A stretch of 64,000 bases of DNA from Alloalcanivorax marinus (GTDB taxonomy: Bacteria > Pseudomonadota > Gammaproteobacteria > Pseudomonadales > Alcanivoracaceae): assembly GCF_016785095.1 (NCBI RefSeq), contig NZ_JAEKJB010000001.1:124001-188000 (forward strand). The letters run 5' to 3'. The translations under genes were made by a program, and so were the position numbers. Shown piece after piece: positions 16,438 to 24,709 of the stretch. Position 1 is the first letter of the stretch. The number at the start of each line of letters is the position of its first letter. Under the pieces are notes generated by a model. That model saw only the letters and a list, made by a program, of their open reading frames with translations, had not been told where the DNA came from and ran no database searches.

Positions 16438-18189
16438 TCAGGGCGCCAGGCCACCGAGCAGGCCGGTCAGCAGATCCGGCAGGTTCTCGCCGGCCTCCAG
16501 CAAGCACTCCACCGGCAGCGTCGGGGTGAACCCGCCGGCTCCCGCCTCCGGGCACAATTGGCCGGTCACCGGATCTCCGCCATCGCCGCCGGCGCCGGCA
16601 AGCAGATCCTGCAGCTGCGTCAGATTACCGCCGGCTTCGGTAAGGCAATCCAACGGCGTGGTGGGGCCGATTTCACCCTCGGCGGTGGCCGGACAGATTT
16701 GACCGAGCAACTGGTCGGCACCGGGAATTTGCGGGTTGTCACCGCCGCCGGGCAGCGGCAACGCGCCGGGCAGGCCTTCCAGTACTTCCATGAAGCAGGC
16801 CGCCGGGTCCAACTGATCGGCGCCGCCGGCCACCGGGCAGAGAGAACCCGTCAGCGGGTTGTCGCCACCGCCGCCCAGACCACCGAGCAGATCCTCCAGC
16901 CCGCCGAAGCCGCTGCCCAGTTCCGCCAGGCATTCGATCGGCGTGGTCGGACCCGGCTCACCGGCCGCCGCGCTCGGGCAGATCTGCTCAAGCAACATAC
17001 CGGTGCCAGGAATCTGCGGCGTACCACCGCCTCCACCGGAGGGCAGATTGGCCAAGGCTTCGCTGAAGCAGGCCGCCGGGTCCAGTTGCTCCTCCCCGGA
17101 CGCCACCGGGCACAGGGCGTCGGTGAGCGGGTTGGCGCCGCCCAGTCCGCCGAGCAGGTCGGTCAGGCCACCCAGGGAACCACCGGCCTCGGTGAGGCAG
17201 TCCACCGGCGTGGTGGGGCCAATCCCGCCTTCCAGGGTAAGCGGACAGATCGCCGCCAGCGCGTCGCTCAGTTCGCCAGGCAGCTCCGGCGTTCCACCAC
17301 CGCCACCACCGGGCAGCCCCGGCAAATCACCCAGCCCGGGCAGCGACGGCAGACCGCCGCCGGACAGGGCTTCCTCGAAGCACACCACCGGGTCCACCCG
17401 TCCAGTGCTGTCCTCCACCGGGCACACCGCTTCGGTGACCGGATTGGGGTTGGTGATCATGTCCATGATGGTGATGTACAGCCGCGTGGTTTCACTCAGG
17501 CAGTTGATGGCCATTTCCGGGCCCATTTCACTTTGCGCGGCCTGGGGACACAACTGCCCGGCGCCGCCGATCGGCGAGCCATCACCGCCGCCTCCGGGCA
17601 AGCTGGGCAGACCATCGCCTCCCAGGGAAGCGGCGATCTCGGAAAAGCAGGTGGCCGGGTCAAACTGATCCGCCGCCGCGGCCAGTGGACACAGTTGGTC
17701 GGTCAGCGGGTTACCGCCACCGATCAATTCCTCGACGCCACCCAGGTTGGTGGCGGATTCCTGCAGGCAGGCCACCGGAAAGCTCAACGGACCATCGGTG
17801 AGAAAGCCCTGGGGATCGGCGAAAGCCGCTTCGAACGCCGCCGGATCAAACAGCCCGGTGGGGTCGAAGGAAGCCGCCGCCACCGGGCAGAAGCGGGCCA
17901 CCACGCCGTCCAGGCCGGGCACGCCGCCTCCCTCTTCCGCTTCTTGTAAACAGGCCGCCGGATCCAGGTCGGCGCCGGGCGCCTGACCATCAGTGGTGTC
18001 GGGACAGAATTCACCGGTGAATTCGCTGGTTTCATCCACCACCGCCGCCATTTCCTGCGGCAGTTCACGGGTGGACGGGGTGGGTGTGTTGGCGCCACCG
18101 CCATCACCCCCACCGCCGCCACCACCACAGGCGGTGAGCGCCAGGGCCAACAGGCCGCCGCCCAGCAAATGCTTGATATGGATATCCAA
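16438..18189 (-). CDS. Lipoprotein with eleven cysteine-pair repeats
   Basis: 583 residues. The start is a TTG (18187-18189) behind GGAGG; there is no usable ATG. The lipobox LALTAC puts the lipidated residue at Cys21, followed by a glycine-rich linker, so the mature protein is membrane-anchored. About eleven repeats of 35-60 residues follow. Each opens with [L/I/V/F]CP and carries a second Cys 10-45 residues later. Two types alternate: one with DPAACF, the other with GPTTPxxCLTEAGG. Between them lie Gly/Pro-rich stretches and LLGGLGG helices. That gives 22 repeat cysteines plus Cys21, probably one disulfide per unit. I do not recognise a named domain; function unknown. Confidence 0.85.
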   Translation of the reverse strand: MDIHIKHLLGGGLLALALTACGGGGGGGDGGGANTPTPSTRELPQEMAAVVDETSEFTGEFCPDTTDGQAPGADLDPAACLQEAEEGGGVPGLDGVVARFCPVAAASFDPTGLFDPAAFEAAFADPQGFLTDGPLSFPVACLQESATNLGGVEELIGGGNPLTDQLCPLAAAADQFDPATCFSEIAASLGGDGLPSLPGGGGDGSPIGGAGQLCPQAAQSEMGPEMAINCLSETTRLYITIMDMITNPNPVTEAVCPVEDSTGRVDPVVCFEEALSGGGLPSLPGLGDLPGLPGGGGGGTPELPGELSDALAAICPLTLEGGIGPTTPVDCLTEAGGSLGGLTDLLGGLGGANPLTDALCPVASGEEQLDPAACFSEALANLPSGGGGGTPQIPGTGMLLEQICPSAAAGEPGPTTPIECLAELGSGFGGLEDLLGGLGGGGDNPLTGSLCPVAGGADQLDPAACFMEVLEGLPGALPLPGGGDNPQIPGADQLLGQICPATAEGEIGPTTPLDCLTEAGGNLTQLQDLLAGAGGDGGDPVTGQLCPEAGAGGFTPTLPVECLLEAGENLPDLLTGLLGGLAP

Positions 18190-18499
18190 GGTCTACCCCT
18201 CCCTTATTATTGATTCTCGTCGTTATGCCGTATTGGGAAACACGGTATTTCCGACTATGGAAGGGATGACGCGAAGGCATGTAGACACGGGCCGTTGCGG
18301 CTGTGTAATGAAGCGTAGCCCTGGTAATCAAACGGTTAGCATGGCGCCACCAACAGACACCTTTGTTTACCCGGACACGGCTTTTCGGCACGCTGGTTCC
18401 AGAGCGCTTGTAGTCAGCCGGGGCGGAACAGGACACAATAGCCGGATTCCACGGCACCGCACCACGAACCGCCACCCCGGTGGCCCGGTAAGGAGGGTT
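18190..18499. other. Intergenic region between divergent genes
   Basis: 310 bp between the lipoprotein and the K+ channel, less GC-rich near the lipoprotein start (CCTTATTATTGATTC). It must hold both promoters, but no convincing -35/-10 pair was found and no small gene has a supporting ribosome site. Confidence 0.4.
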
Positions 18500-19333
18500 A
18501 TGAGCCCCGACTCCGCCTCATTGCGCGACCGCTGGCGCCACATTATTTTCGGCACCGACACCCCGGCCGGTCGTTATTTCGACCAGTTGCTGATCATCGC
18601 CATCATCGCCAGCGTGATCGCCGTCATGCTGGACAGCGTGCACTCCATCCACCGCGAGTACGGTGCCATCCTTTATGCCGCCGAGTGGTTCTTCACCCTG
18701 CTGTTCACGGTGGAATACCTGATCCGCCTGTGGGTCAGCGACCGGCCGGTACGCTACGCGCGCAGCTTCTACGGCATGGTGGACCTGGTGTCGGTGATCC
18801 CCACCTACCTGAGCCTGCTGTTCCCCGGCGCCAACTACCTGCTCACCATTCGCGCCCTGCGGGTGTTGCGAGTGTTCCGGGTGCTGAAGCTGGCGCAATT
18901 GATGGACGAGGCCAATCAACTCGGCACCACCCTGGTCCGCACCCGCCGCAAGATCGGCGTGTTCATGTTCGCGGTGACGGTGGTGATCATTATCTTCGGC
19001 AGCCTGATGTACGTGGTGGAGGGGCCCGCCAATGGCTTCAGCAGCATCCCGCGCAGCATCTACTGGGCCATCGTCACCATCACCACGGTGGGCTACGGGG
19101 ATATTTCGCCGCAGACCCCGTTCGGCCAGGCGGTGGCGTCCCTGGCGATGATCACCGGCTATGCCATCATCGCCGTGCCCACCGGCATCGTCACCGCGGA
19201 GATGTCCAAGGCGCACATGGTGCGCCGTTACGAACGGGAATGCCCGGGCTGCCACCGCCACGATCACGACCCCGACGCGCGCTACTGCAAGCAGTGCGGC
19301 ACCGGCCTGCCGAAGCCCGGGGAAAACCTCTGA
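18500..19333 (+). CDS. Voltage-gated K+ channel with C-terminal zinc ribbon
   Basis: 277 residues. The ATG at 18500 follows AGGAGGG. Six membrane segments can be seen: S1 near 28-46, S2 near 56-76, S3 near 90-108, S4 118-131 (RALRVLRVFRVLK, arginine every third residue), S5 near 153-172 and S6 near 207-230. The selectivity filter TTVGYGD is at 195-201, so the pore is K+-selective. After S6 comes a short cytoplasmic tail with CPGC...YCKQCG (Cys248, 251, 263, 266), a predicted zinc-binding finger. Family: bacterial Kv-type ion transport proteins. No regulatory RCK domain is present. Confidence 0.92.
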   Translation: MSPDSASLRDRWRHIIFGTDTPAGRYFDQLLIIAIIASVIAVMLDSVHSIHREYGAILYAAEWFFTLLFTVEYLIRLWVSDRPVRYARSFYGMVDLVSVIPTYLSLLFPGANYLLTIRALRVLRVFRVLKLAQLMDEANQLGTTLVRTRRKIGVFMFAVTVVIIIFGSLMYVVEGPANGFSSIPRSIYWAIVTITTVGYGDISPQTPFGQAVASLAMITGYAIIAVPTGIVTAEMSKAHMVRRYERECPGCHRHDHDPDARYCKQCGTGLPKPGENL

Positions 19334-19347
19334 GGGAAGGGGCCGGG

Positions 19348-19908
19348 CTAAAGCCGGCCCAGTTCGAAGGCGTGGCCGTCGGACTCCACCACCAGAAAGG
19401 TGGCGCCGTCGCGTTCTTCCTGGCGCGCCCAATCCACCAGCTGGTAGAACACGTTACGGGCGATCAGCGCTTCCAGGTTGTCGCGCACATGCACATAGGG
19501 GGAAGGTTCGCCGCTGTGCGGATCGGTCTCCACGCGCAGCGGATGTTTTTCGCCGGCCACCACATGGCTGTCCACGTTGGTGGTGAACACCAGCTTGTCC
19601 GGGCCATCGCCACTGACCCGCTCCACCCCGGTGGCCACGAAAGGCACGTCATCCACCTGGATGCGCAGTTTTTCCACCGGCGTGATCAGGAAGTAATCGT
19701 CGCCCTCGCGCAGCAGAATGGTGGAGAACAGCCTGACCATGCGATGGCGCTCGATGGGCGAGCCCTGATAGTACCAGGTGCCGTCCCGGGCGATGCGCAT
19801 GTCGATGTCGTCATGACGGTCCGGGTTCCATTCGTGCACCGGCGGCAGGCCCTGTTCATCCTGATCGGCCTTTTCCAGCAGCGCCAGTAGTTCCTCGGCT
19901 TTGCTCAT
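19348..19908 (-). CDS. DUF1285 domain-containing protein
   Basis: 186 residues. The family is recognised from LPPVHEWNPDRHDDIDMRIARDGTWYYQGSPIERHRMVRLFSTIL near the N-terminus and ETDPHSGEPSPYVHVRDNLEALIARNVFYQLVD near the C-terminus. DUF1285 proteins are soluble and conserved in gammaproteobacteria; no biochemical role is established that I know of. It is followed closely by the convergent K+ channel gene and lies 18 bp downstream of a TetR gene, so it is probably in the same transcript. Confidence 0.88.
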   Translation of the reverse strand: MSKAEELLALLEKADQDEQGLPPVHEWNPDRHDDIDMRIARDGTWYYQGSPIERHRMVRLFSTILLREGDDYFLITPVEKLRIQVDDVPFVATGVERVSGDGPDKLVFTTNVDSHVVAGEKHPLRVETDPHSGEPSPYVHVRDNLEALIARNVFYQLVDWARQEERDGATFLVVESDGHAFELGRL

Positions 19909-19926
19909 GGGCTCCTTCCGTCGGGG

Positions 19927-20559
19927 TTATTTGCCGCGCTGGCCCTTGTTGCCCATGCGGATGCCGATTTCCACCAGGAAGTCGAGGAAATCCGGCTTGT
20001 CGTCGATCAGCCGCTGGTAGAACGGCGACTGCATCAACGCCACGGCGCCATGGGCCAGCGCCCAGGCGGCGCAAATGTGGTACATGGGCGGCACGTCCTC
20101 CAGGGAACCTTCCTGGATACGTGCCTCGACAATATGAGTCAGCTGGGAGAAGTTGGCCTCGCGCAGGCGGTGCAGCTTGTCCACCAGGTCCGGCACCGCA
20201 TGATCCTTGATCACCTTGTTCTCGAGCCGGTCGAACAACTGGTAACGGGCCGGGTCGCCGATGCGGAAACGAAAGTATTCGCGGGCCAGAGCTTCCTTGT
20301 CGCTGCTATCGGAAATGCTGTCGAAGACCTCGGCCAGATCCTCCTCGTAGCGCAGCATCAGCAACAGGTAAATCTCGTTCTTGGTTTCGAAATGCTTGTA
20401 GATGGTGCCTTTGCCGATACCGACCCGGTCAGCGATCATTTCCACCGTGACCCGATCCTCCCCCTGCTCCAGAAACAGCGCCAGGGCGGCGTCGAGGATT
20501 TCCTGCTCGCGTTGGCGGAACTCCCGCGCCTTGCGCGTCGCTTTTTCCAGATCACCCAT
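19927..20559 (-). CDS. TetR-family transcriptional regulator
   Basis: 210 residues from ATG 20557-20559, with GGAG eight bases upstream (a GTG at 20565 is also possible). The N-terminal HTH is typical: REQEILDAALALFLEQGEDRVTVEMIADRVGIGKGTIYKHFETKNEIYLLLM (about residues 17-68). The C-terminal ligand domain is helical, with AWALAHGAVALM near residue 170. It is probably a repressor. A perfect 14-bp palindrome 22 bp upstream of its start is a candidate auto-operator. The ligand is unknown. Confidence 0.9.
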   Translation of the reverse strand: MGDLEKATRKAREFRQREQEILDAALALFLEQGEDRVTVEMIADRVGIGKGTIYKHFETKNEIYLLLMLRYEEDLAEVFDSISDSSDKEALAREYFRFRIGDPARYQLFDRLENKVIKDHAVPDLVDKLHRLREANFSQLTHIVEARIQEGSLEDVPPMYHICAAWALAHGAVALMQSPFYQRLIDDKPDFLDFLVEIGIRMGNKGQRGK

Positions 20560-20580
20560 CGACACTTCTCCTCAATCCGC

Positions 20581-20594
20581 CGCCATCGATGGCG
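20581..20594. promoter_or_regulatory. Palindrome upstream of the TetR gene
   Basis: The perfect palindrome CGCCATCGATGGCG lies in the 156-bp gap between the TetR gene and the divergent aminotransferase gene. It is a candidate TetR operator by position and symmetry only. Confidence 0.4.
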
Positions 20595-20715
20595 ACTGCG
20601 TTTACCCTATCACAAGCCGGGACGCTGCACGCCCCCGTCCCGCTCGCTACAATCCCCCGGGAGCGGCTCGCAAGCCGCGCCCCATTCGGGCTGGATCATA
20701 CTCAAGGAGCCTCCC

Positions 20716-21825
20716 ATGGTCGATCTCAAAGCGGAATTTCCCCTGCGCGACGACGTGCTCTATCTCAACCACGCGGCGGTGGCGCCCTGGCCACGCCGTA
20801 CCCGCGACGCGGTGGTCGCCTTCGCCGATCAGAACATTCATCTCGGTGCCCGGGATTACCCGGACTGGCTGGCCGTGGAAACGCGCCTGCGCCAGCGCCT
20901 GGGCTGGCTGATCGGCACCGACCCGGCGGACGTGGCGCTGCTCAAGAACACCTCCGAGGGTCTGTCGGTGATCGCCCAGGGCCTGGACTGGCGGGCCGGC
21001 GACCGGGTGGTGATCAGCGATCAGGAATTTCCCTCCAACCGGATTCCCTGGCAGGCCCTGGCGGATCGGGGCGTGGATGTGGTGGAGGTGGACGTGAGTG
21101 GCGAGGGCGCCGAGCAAAAGGTGATCGACGCCATCGGCGAGGGTACCCGGCTGGTGTCGCTATCGTCGGTGCAGTATGGCGCCGGCATCCGCCTGGACCT
21201 GGCGCCCATCGGCCGGGCCTGCCGGGAGCGCGGCGTGCTGTTCTGCGTGGACGCCATCCAGAGCCTGGGCGCGCAGGCTTTCGACGCCACCGCCTGTTTT
21301 GCTGATTTCGTGGTCGCCGACGGCCATAAATGGATGCTCGGGCCGGAAGGCCTGGCCCTGTTTTATGCCCGCCCGGCAGCCCGCGAACAGCTCACCGTGC
21401 ACCAGTTTGGCTGGCATATGATCGAAGCCGCCGGTGACTATACCCGTAAGGACTGGAGGATCGCCGAGGGCGCCACCCGTTTCGAGTGCGGCAGCCCCAA
21501 TATGCTCGCCACCCATGCCTTGGACGCCTCGCTGTCACTGTTCCAGGAACTGGGCATGGACACCGTGCAAGCAGCGCTGCGGGAACGGGTCACCTGGCTG
21601 TACGAGGCTCTGAGAGCGCGCGGCGCCGAGTTGCTGAGCCCGGCGGACCCGGCGCGGCGCGCCGGTATCATCACCTTCCAACTGCCGGGCGAGGCGCCGG
21701 CGGACACCCGCGCCCGGCTGCAGGCCGGCGGCGTGGTGTGCGCGGAGCGTGGCGGCGGCGTGCGCCTGTCACCGCACTTCTATACTGACTATTCGGTCAT
21801 GGAACGCGCTCTGGCGCTGCTGTAG
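20716..21825 (+). CDS. Class V aminotransferase family protein (PLP-dependent)
   Basis: 369 residues. The ATG at 20716 follows AGGAG. The fold-type I PLP enzyme is recognised from LNHAAVAPWPRRTRDAV at the N-terminus, VLFCVDAIQSLGAQAFD (the Asp that contacts the PLP ring, about residue 179) and FVVADGHKWMLGPEG, with the Schiff-base Lys205. It resembles the cysteine desulfurase/kynureninase-like group, but no SufS-type catalytic loop cysteine is evident, so an aminotransferase or lyase role is equally likely; the substrate is not known. It lies 9 bp upstream of the YiiX-like gene and is probably co-transcribed with it. Confidence 0.85.
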   Translation: MVDLKAEFPLRDDVLYLNHAAVAPWPRRTRDAVVAFADQNIHLGARDYPDWLAVETRLRQRLGWLIGTDPADVALLKNTSEGLSVIAQGLDWRAGDRVVISDQEFPSNRIPWQALADRGVDVVEVDVSGEGAEQKVIDAIGEGTRLVSLSSVQYGAGIRLDLAPIGRACRERGVLFCVDAIQSLGAQAFDATACFADFVVADGHKWMLGPEGLALFYARPAAREQLTVHQFGWHMIEAAGDYTRKDWRIAEGATRFECGSPNMLATHALDASLSLFQELGMDTVQAALRERVTWLYEALRARGAELLSPADPARRAGIITFQLPGEAPADTRARLQAGGVVCAERGGGVRLSPHFYTDYSVMERALALL

Positions 21826-21834
21826 GATCGCGCC

Positions 21835-22677
21835 ATGAACTCTCAACGGCTCTACCAATGGTTGTGCGAGCGACTCCAGCGGCAACCGGAGAAAAGCGAA
21901 TGGCCGCTCGGCGACCTGCAAAGCCAGCGCGCCCAGCTGCGCCCCTGCGATGTGCTGCTGGTGGACGGAGACAGCCGGCTGGACCGCCGTCTTAAGGTCC
22001 TTACCGGCGGTCGCTTTTCCCGCGCCCTGCTCTATATCGGCCGACCCCACGAAGTGGCCGACCCGGCGCTGCGCGCCCTGCTCGCCGACTACCTGCCCTG
22101 CGGGCCGGATACGCAGCTGGTGCTCGACGCCAGCCTGGAACGGGGTCTGTGGGTGCGGGATCTGAGCAATCTGCGCGGGCTCCATCTGCGCGTATGCCGG
22201 GCCCAGAACCTGTCCGCGGAGGAATGCCAGGACGCCCTGCGCTTCGCCATCAGCCGGCTGGGAGCCGGCACCCAGCATGGCTGGAGCACCCTGGCGCTAT
22301 TGTGGCTGCTGCCCTGGCGGTCCCTGGGCGGACATTCACGCCGGCGCCTGCTCAACCGCTGGGCCAATGACCTTCTGCGCGCCATCACCGGCACCACCGT
22401 CGGCGAAGCGTTCGCCTTCATCCAGTTCCCGGTGCATCCCCTGGTCAAGCAGACCGGTGATAATGCCTCCCGCCTGCTGCGTCTTCAGCCGCGCGTGTTT
22501 CACGCCGCCGACTTCGACCACTCCCCCTATTTCGACATCATCAAGGCGCCCTATCTGCTAAACGCCGTGCCCGCCGGTTTTGGCGCCGTGCCCTGGAAGG
22601 GCAATGCTGGCGCGCTTACCCCGGAGCAACGGCGCTCCCATCTTTCCGTGGTGGATTCAACGGCGGACCGCGGCTAA
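21835..22677 (+). CDS. YiiX/YebB-like (permuted NlpC/P60) protein, catalytic residues lost
   Basis: 280 residues. The order of motifs follows the 'lipo-like' branch of permuted papain-like amidases: LRPCDVLLVDGDSRLDRRLKVLTGGRFSRALLYIG (36-69), LHLRVCRAQNLSAEE (117-130), RAITGTTVGEAFAFIQFPV (182-200) and DFDHSPYFDIIKAPY near residue 225. Active relatives, as I recall them, have WSHAALYVG and RAICSSLIAEAF at these places. Here His becomes Arg63 and the nucleophile Cys becomes Thr185, so catalysis by the usual dyad is not expected. A possible role is binding rather than cleaving. The stop codon TAA lies inside a REP-like element. Confidence 0.7.
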   Translation: MNSQRLYQWLCERLQRQPEKSEWPLGDLQSQRAQLRPCDVLLVDGDSRLDRRLKVLTGGRFSRALLYIGRPHEVADPALRALLADYLPCGPDTQLVLDASLERGLWVRDLSNLRGLHLRVCRAQNLSAEECQDALRFAISRLGAGTQHGWSTLALLWLLPWRSLGGHSRRRLLNRWANDLLRAITGTTVGEAFAFIQFPVHPLVKQTGDNASRLLRLQPRVFHAADFDHSPYFDIIKAPYLLNAVPAGFGAVPWKGNAGALTPEQRRSHLSVVDSTADRG

Positions 22678-22726
22678 AGCCGCTCCCACCGCATTCTTCC
22701 TCCGTAGGAGCGACTTAAGTCGCGAT
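22668..22726. repeat. REP-like inverted pair overlapping a stop codon
   Basis: The halves are 22668-22689 (CCGCGGCTAAAGCCGCTCCC) and 22704-22726 (GTAGGAGCGACTTAAGTCGC plus GAT). The TAA at 22675-22677 that ends the YiiX-like gene lies inside the left half. Confidence 0.8.
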
Positions 22727-22745
22727 CAGCCCGCGCCTCGCCGGA

Positions 22746-24380
22746 TCAGCGGCGGCGCAAAACACCCAGCCCTGCCAGCACCACCAGCAGCCAGAAACCA
22801 ACCGGGCCACCGCCGCCGCCACCACCGCCGCCACCGCCGCTATCACGGGTGCTTTCGGTACCGGCCCGGGACGGCGTCACGAACGCCTGCGTATCGCCGG
22901 CGGGGAAATCACCACTGGCGCTGCCCGCCTCCATGTAGACCCGGCCCTCGCCGGTGCCATCAAGCACCAGGGTACGACTGGCCGTCTCGCCACGAGCCAG
23001 GTCACCCAGATCACAACGTACCGGCTGGGTGGCCGTGCAACCCTCCGGCAGGCTGCTCCAGTCCCAGCCGTCCGGCACCTGGAAACTGACCCAGGCGTTG
23101 AAGGCATCGCGATGATCCGCCCGGTTCTCCACCACGGCGCTGACGCGCACCTTGCCGTCGCGGCGTATCGCCGTGGCGGCCAGCTTCAAATCCGGCTGAT
23201 CGGAAAACACCAGCTCCAGACTTTCTTCATTGGCGTTGTAATAGTCGTGCTCGTCACTGATCGGTACCACCCGCGCGGAGGCCGCGCCGGTGCCGGCGTC
23301 GGCGTGGGACAACCACAGCCGGTGATCATCGCCGGTGGCGCCGGTATCCAGGTTCTCAAAGCCCAGGCAATCGGTGTGATCCGCGAACGCGGTGCAGTCC
23401 AGGTTATCGGCGTAGACCGTCAGCCCGCCGCCATGGAAGATCCGCACGCCGACCCGGCGCGCCGCGTTGACCAGGCTGCGGTTACTGACACGGGTATCCA
23501 GACTCAACGACTGACCGGGGCCGGCGTAGCGGGCCTCACCATTGGTGTCGCTTTCCAGGTCCACCATGGCGCCGCCGGAGGTTCGCTCGATCCAGTCCAG
23601 GTAGGCACTGACCCGGGTATACACCGCCGGCACGCCGGAGGCGCATTGGCGGGTGCCGTAGCTGGTGATGCCGGCCAGCCAGACTCCGCCGTCACGGCGA
23701 TATACCAGAGGGCCGCCGCTGTCGCCCCGACAGGTGTCCTGATCCACGCCGGCCACCGGGTTCATTTCACCGGCGCAAAGCTGGCCACTGCCCAGGTTAT
23801 TCCAGTAACGGCCACATTCGCTGGGCGTCACATAGTCCAGCGCCGCCTGCCGCAGGGTCGGCGACATGCTGCTGTCCTCGGTCTTCCCCCAGCCCAGAGC
23901 CAGCAGGGCTTCATCCGGATTGCCCCGGCGCAGCCGGTTCATCTCCGCGCTTTTGGCCAGATCCAGCGCCACCATCGCCGAAGGACGCTCCAATTCAAGC
24001 AGCGCCAGGTCGTTCTGGTAGATATCGTCGCGGTAGCCCTGGTGCACATGCACCGCCACCACGGCGATGCGTTCCTCCGGCTGTTCCTGACGATTCAGAT
24101 GACCGAGCGCGGCGAACAGGGTTTCCGGCTCGAAAGTGCCATTGTCGTCGCGAACGCAGTGGGCGGCGGTGAGCACCCAACGGGGCGCCACCAGGGTGCC
24201 GCCGCAGCGGGTCGACCCGAAAGAGGGGTTACCCGACAAGCTGCGTTCCACCTCCACCATCCAGGAAGGCGCGCTGCTGACCGCCTCGCCGCCGATGATA
24301 CGCGGCTCTACCTGATCCGCCTTGACTGATCCGAACGCCCCCGTGAGGAGGATGAAGATTACGAAGATTGAACCGCGCAT
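22746..24380 (-). CDS. Trypsin-like serine protease with GlyGly-CTERM anchor
   Basis: 544 residues. A signal peptide covers 1-21 (MRGSIFVIFILLTGAFGSVKA). The mature trypsin-like domain begins near RIIGGEAV (27-34), with catalytic His74 (LTAAHC), Asp124 (QNDLALLEL) and Ser221 (CRGDSGGP). It ends near residue 265, followed by about 240 residues of beta-rich extracellular sequence with several cysteines. The C-terminus has ten glycines, a hydrophobic helix (PVGFWLLVVLAGLGVL) and RRR. That is the GlyGly-CTERM sorting signal, processed by a rhombosortase and linked to type II secretion. It is thus likely secreted and cell-surface-anchored. No rhombosortase gene is in the window. Confidence 0.93.
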   Translation of the reverse strand: MRGSIFVIFILLTGAFGSVKADQVEPRIIGGEAVSSAPSWMVEVERSLSGNPSFGSTRCGGTLVAPRWVLTAAHCVRDDNGTFEPETLFAALGHLNRQEQPEERIAVVAVHVHQGYRDDIYQNDLALLELERPSAMVALDLAKSAEMNRLRRGNPDEALLALGWGKTEDSSMSPTLRQAALDYVTPSECGRYWNNLGSGQLCAGEMNPVAGVDQDTCRGDSGGPLVYRRDGGVWLAGITSYGTRQCASGVPAVYTRVSAYLDWIERTSGGAMVDLESDTNGEARYAGPGQSLSLDTRVSNRSLVNAARRVGVRIFHGGGLTVYADNLDCTAFADHTDCLGFENLDTGATGDDHRLWLSHADAGTGAASARVVPISDEHDYYNANEESLELVFSDQPDLKLAATAIRRDGKVRVSAVVENRADHRDAFNAWVSFQVPDGWDWSSLPEGCTATQPVRCDLGDLARGETASRTLVLDGTGEGRVYMEAGSASGDFPAGDTQAFVTPSRAGTESTRDSGGGGGGGGGGGPVGFWLLVVLAGLGVLRRR

Positions 24381-24398
24381 GGCCTTTTACCTAGAAGA

Positions 24399-24417
24399 TA
24401 TTCGTAGCACGCGAATA
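24399..24417. promoter_or_regulatory. Inverted repeat in the protease 5' leader; AT-rich region
   Basis: TATTCG-N7-CGAATA lies 19 bp before the protease ATG and could be an operator or leader hairpin. The surrounding 24400-24600 is the most AT-rich stretch of the window and probably contains the protease promoter, but I could not fix the -35/-10. No gene was found between 24381 and 24651. Confidence 0.35.
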
Positions 24418-24651
24418 CTAGGTACAGACCTGTGAAGAAACCATTAGCAAAAAGATGAAAGAGTCATACTTTTATCTTATTTGTGATCTATTTATTAGCA
24501 ATAAAGTGGGTCAAATCACAGAAATGAATCGAAAAATATGAAACTCACCGCAGTGAAAAACAATGAAAGGCATTTTGGAACTACGAATATGGAACCAGGA
24601 AGGGTGTCATCCCGAGAGCGGCGCCGGACCCGCTAAAGTGCGATGAACCAT

Positions 24652-24685
24652 AAAAAAGCCCCGCCGGCACACGGCCGGCGGGGCT
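24652..24685 (-). terminator. Terminator of sodC
   Basis: A 12-bp perfect stem AGCCCCGCCGGC/GCCGGCGGGGCT (24657-24668 and 24674-24685) is followed on the minus strand by a run of six T. It lies 25 bp after the sodC stop. Confidence 0.9.
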
Positions 24686-24709
24686 TTCGGGTGGTTCGGG
24701 GCTCAGCGA

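Noticed and set aside
16408..17949. 513-residue plus-strand frame opposite the lipoprotein gene
   Set aside because: It mirrors the Gly/Pro/Cys repeat DNA of the minus-strand lipoprotein, which has a lipobox and ribosome site; the plus frame has neither.
18248..18272. Possible operator around TACCGTGTTTCCC upstream of the lipoprotein
   Set aside because: The symmetry is imperfect and no regulator is nearby.
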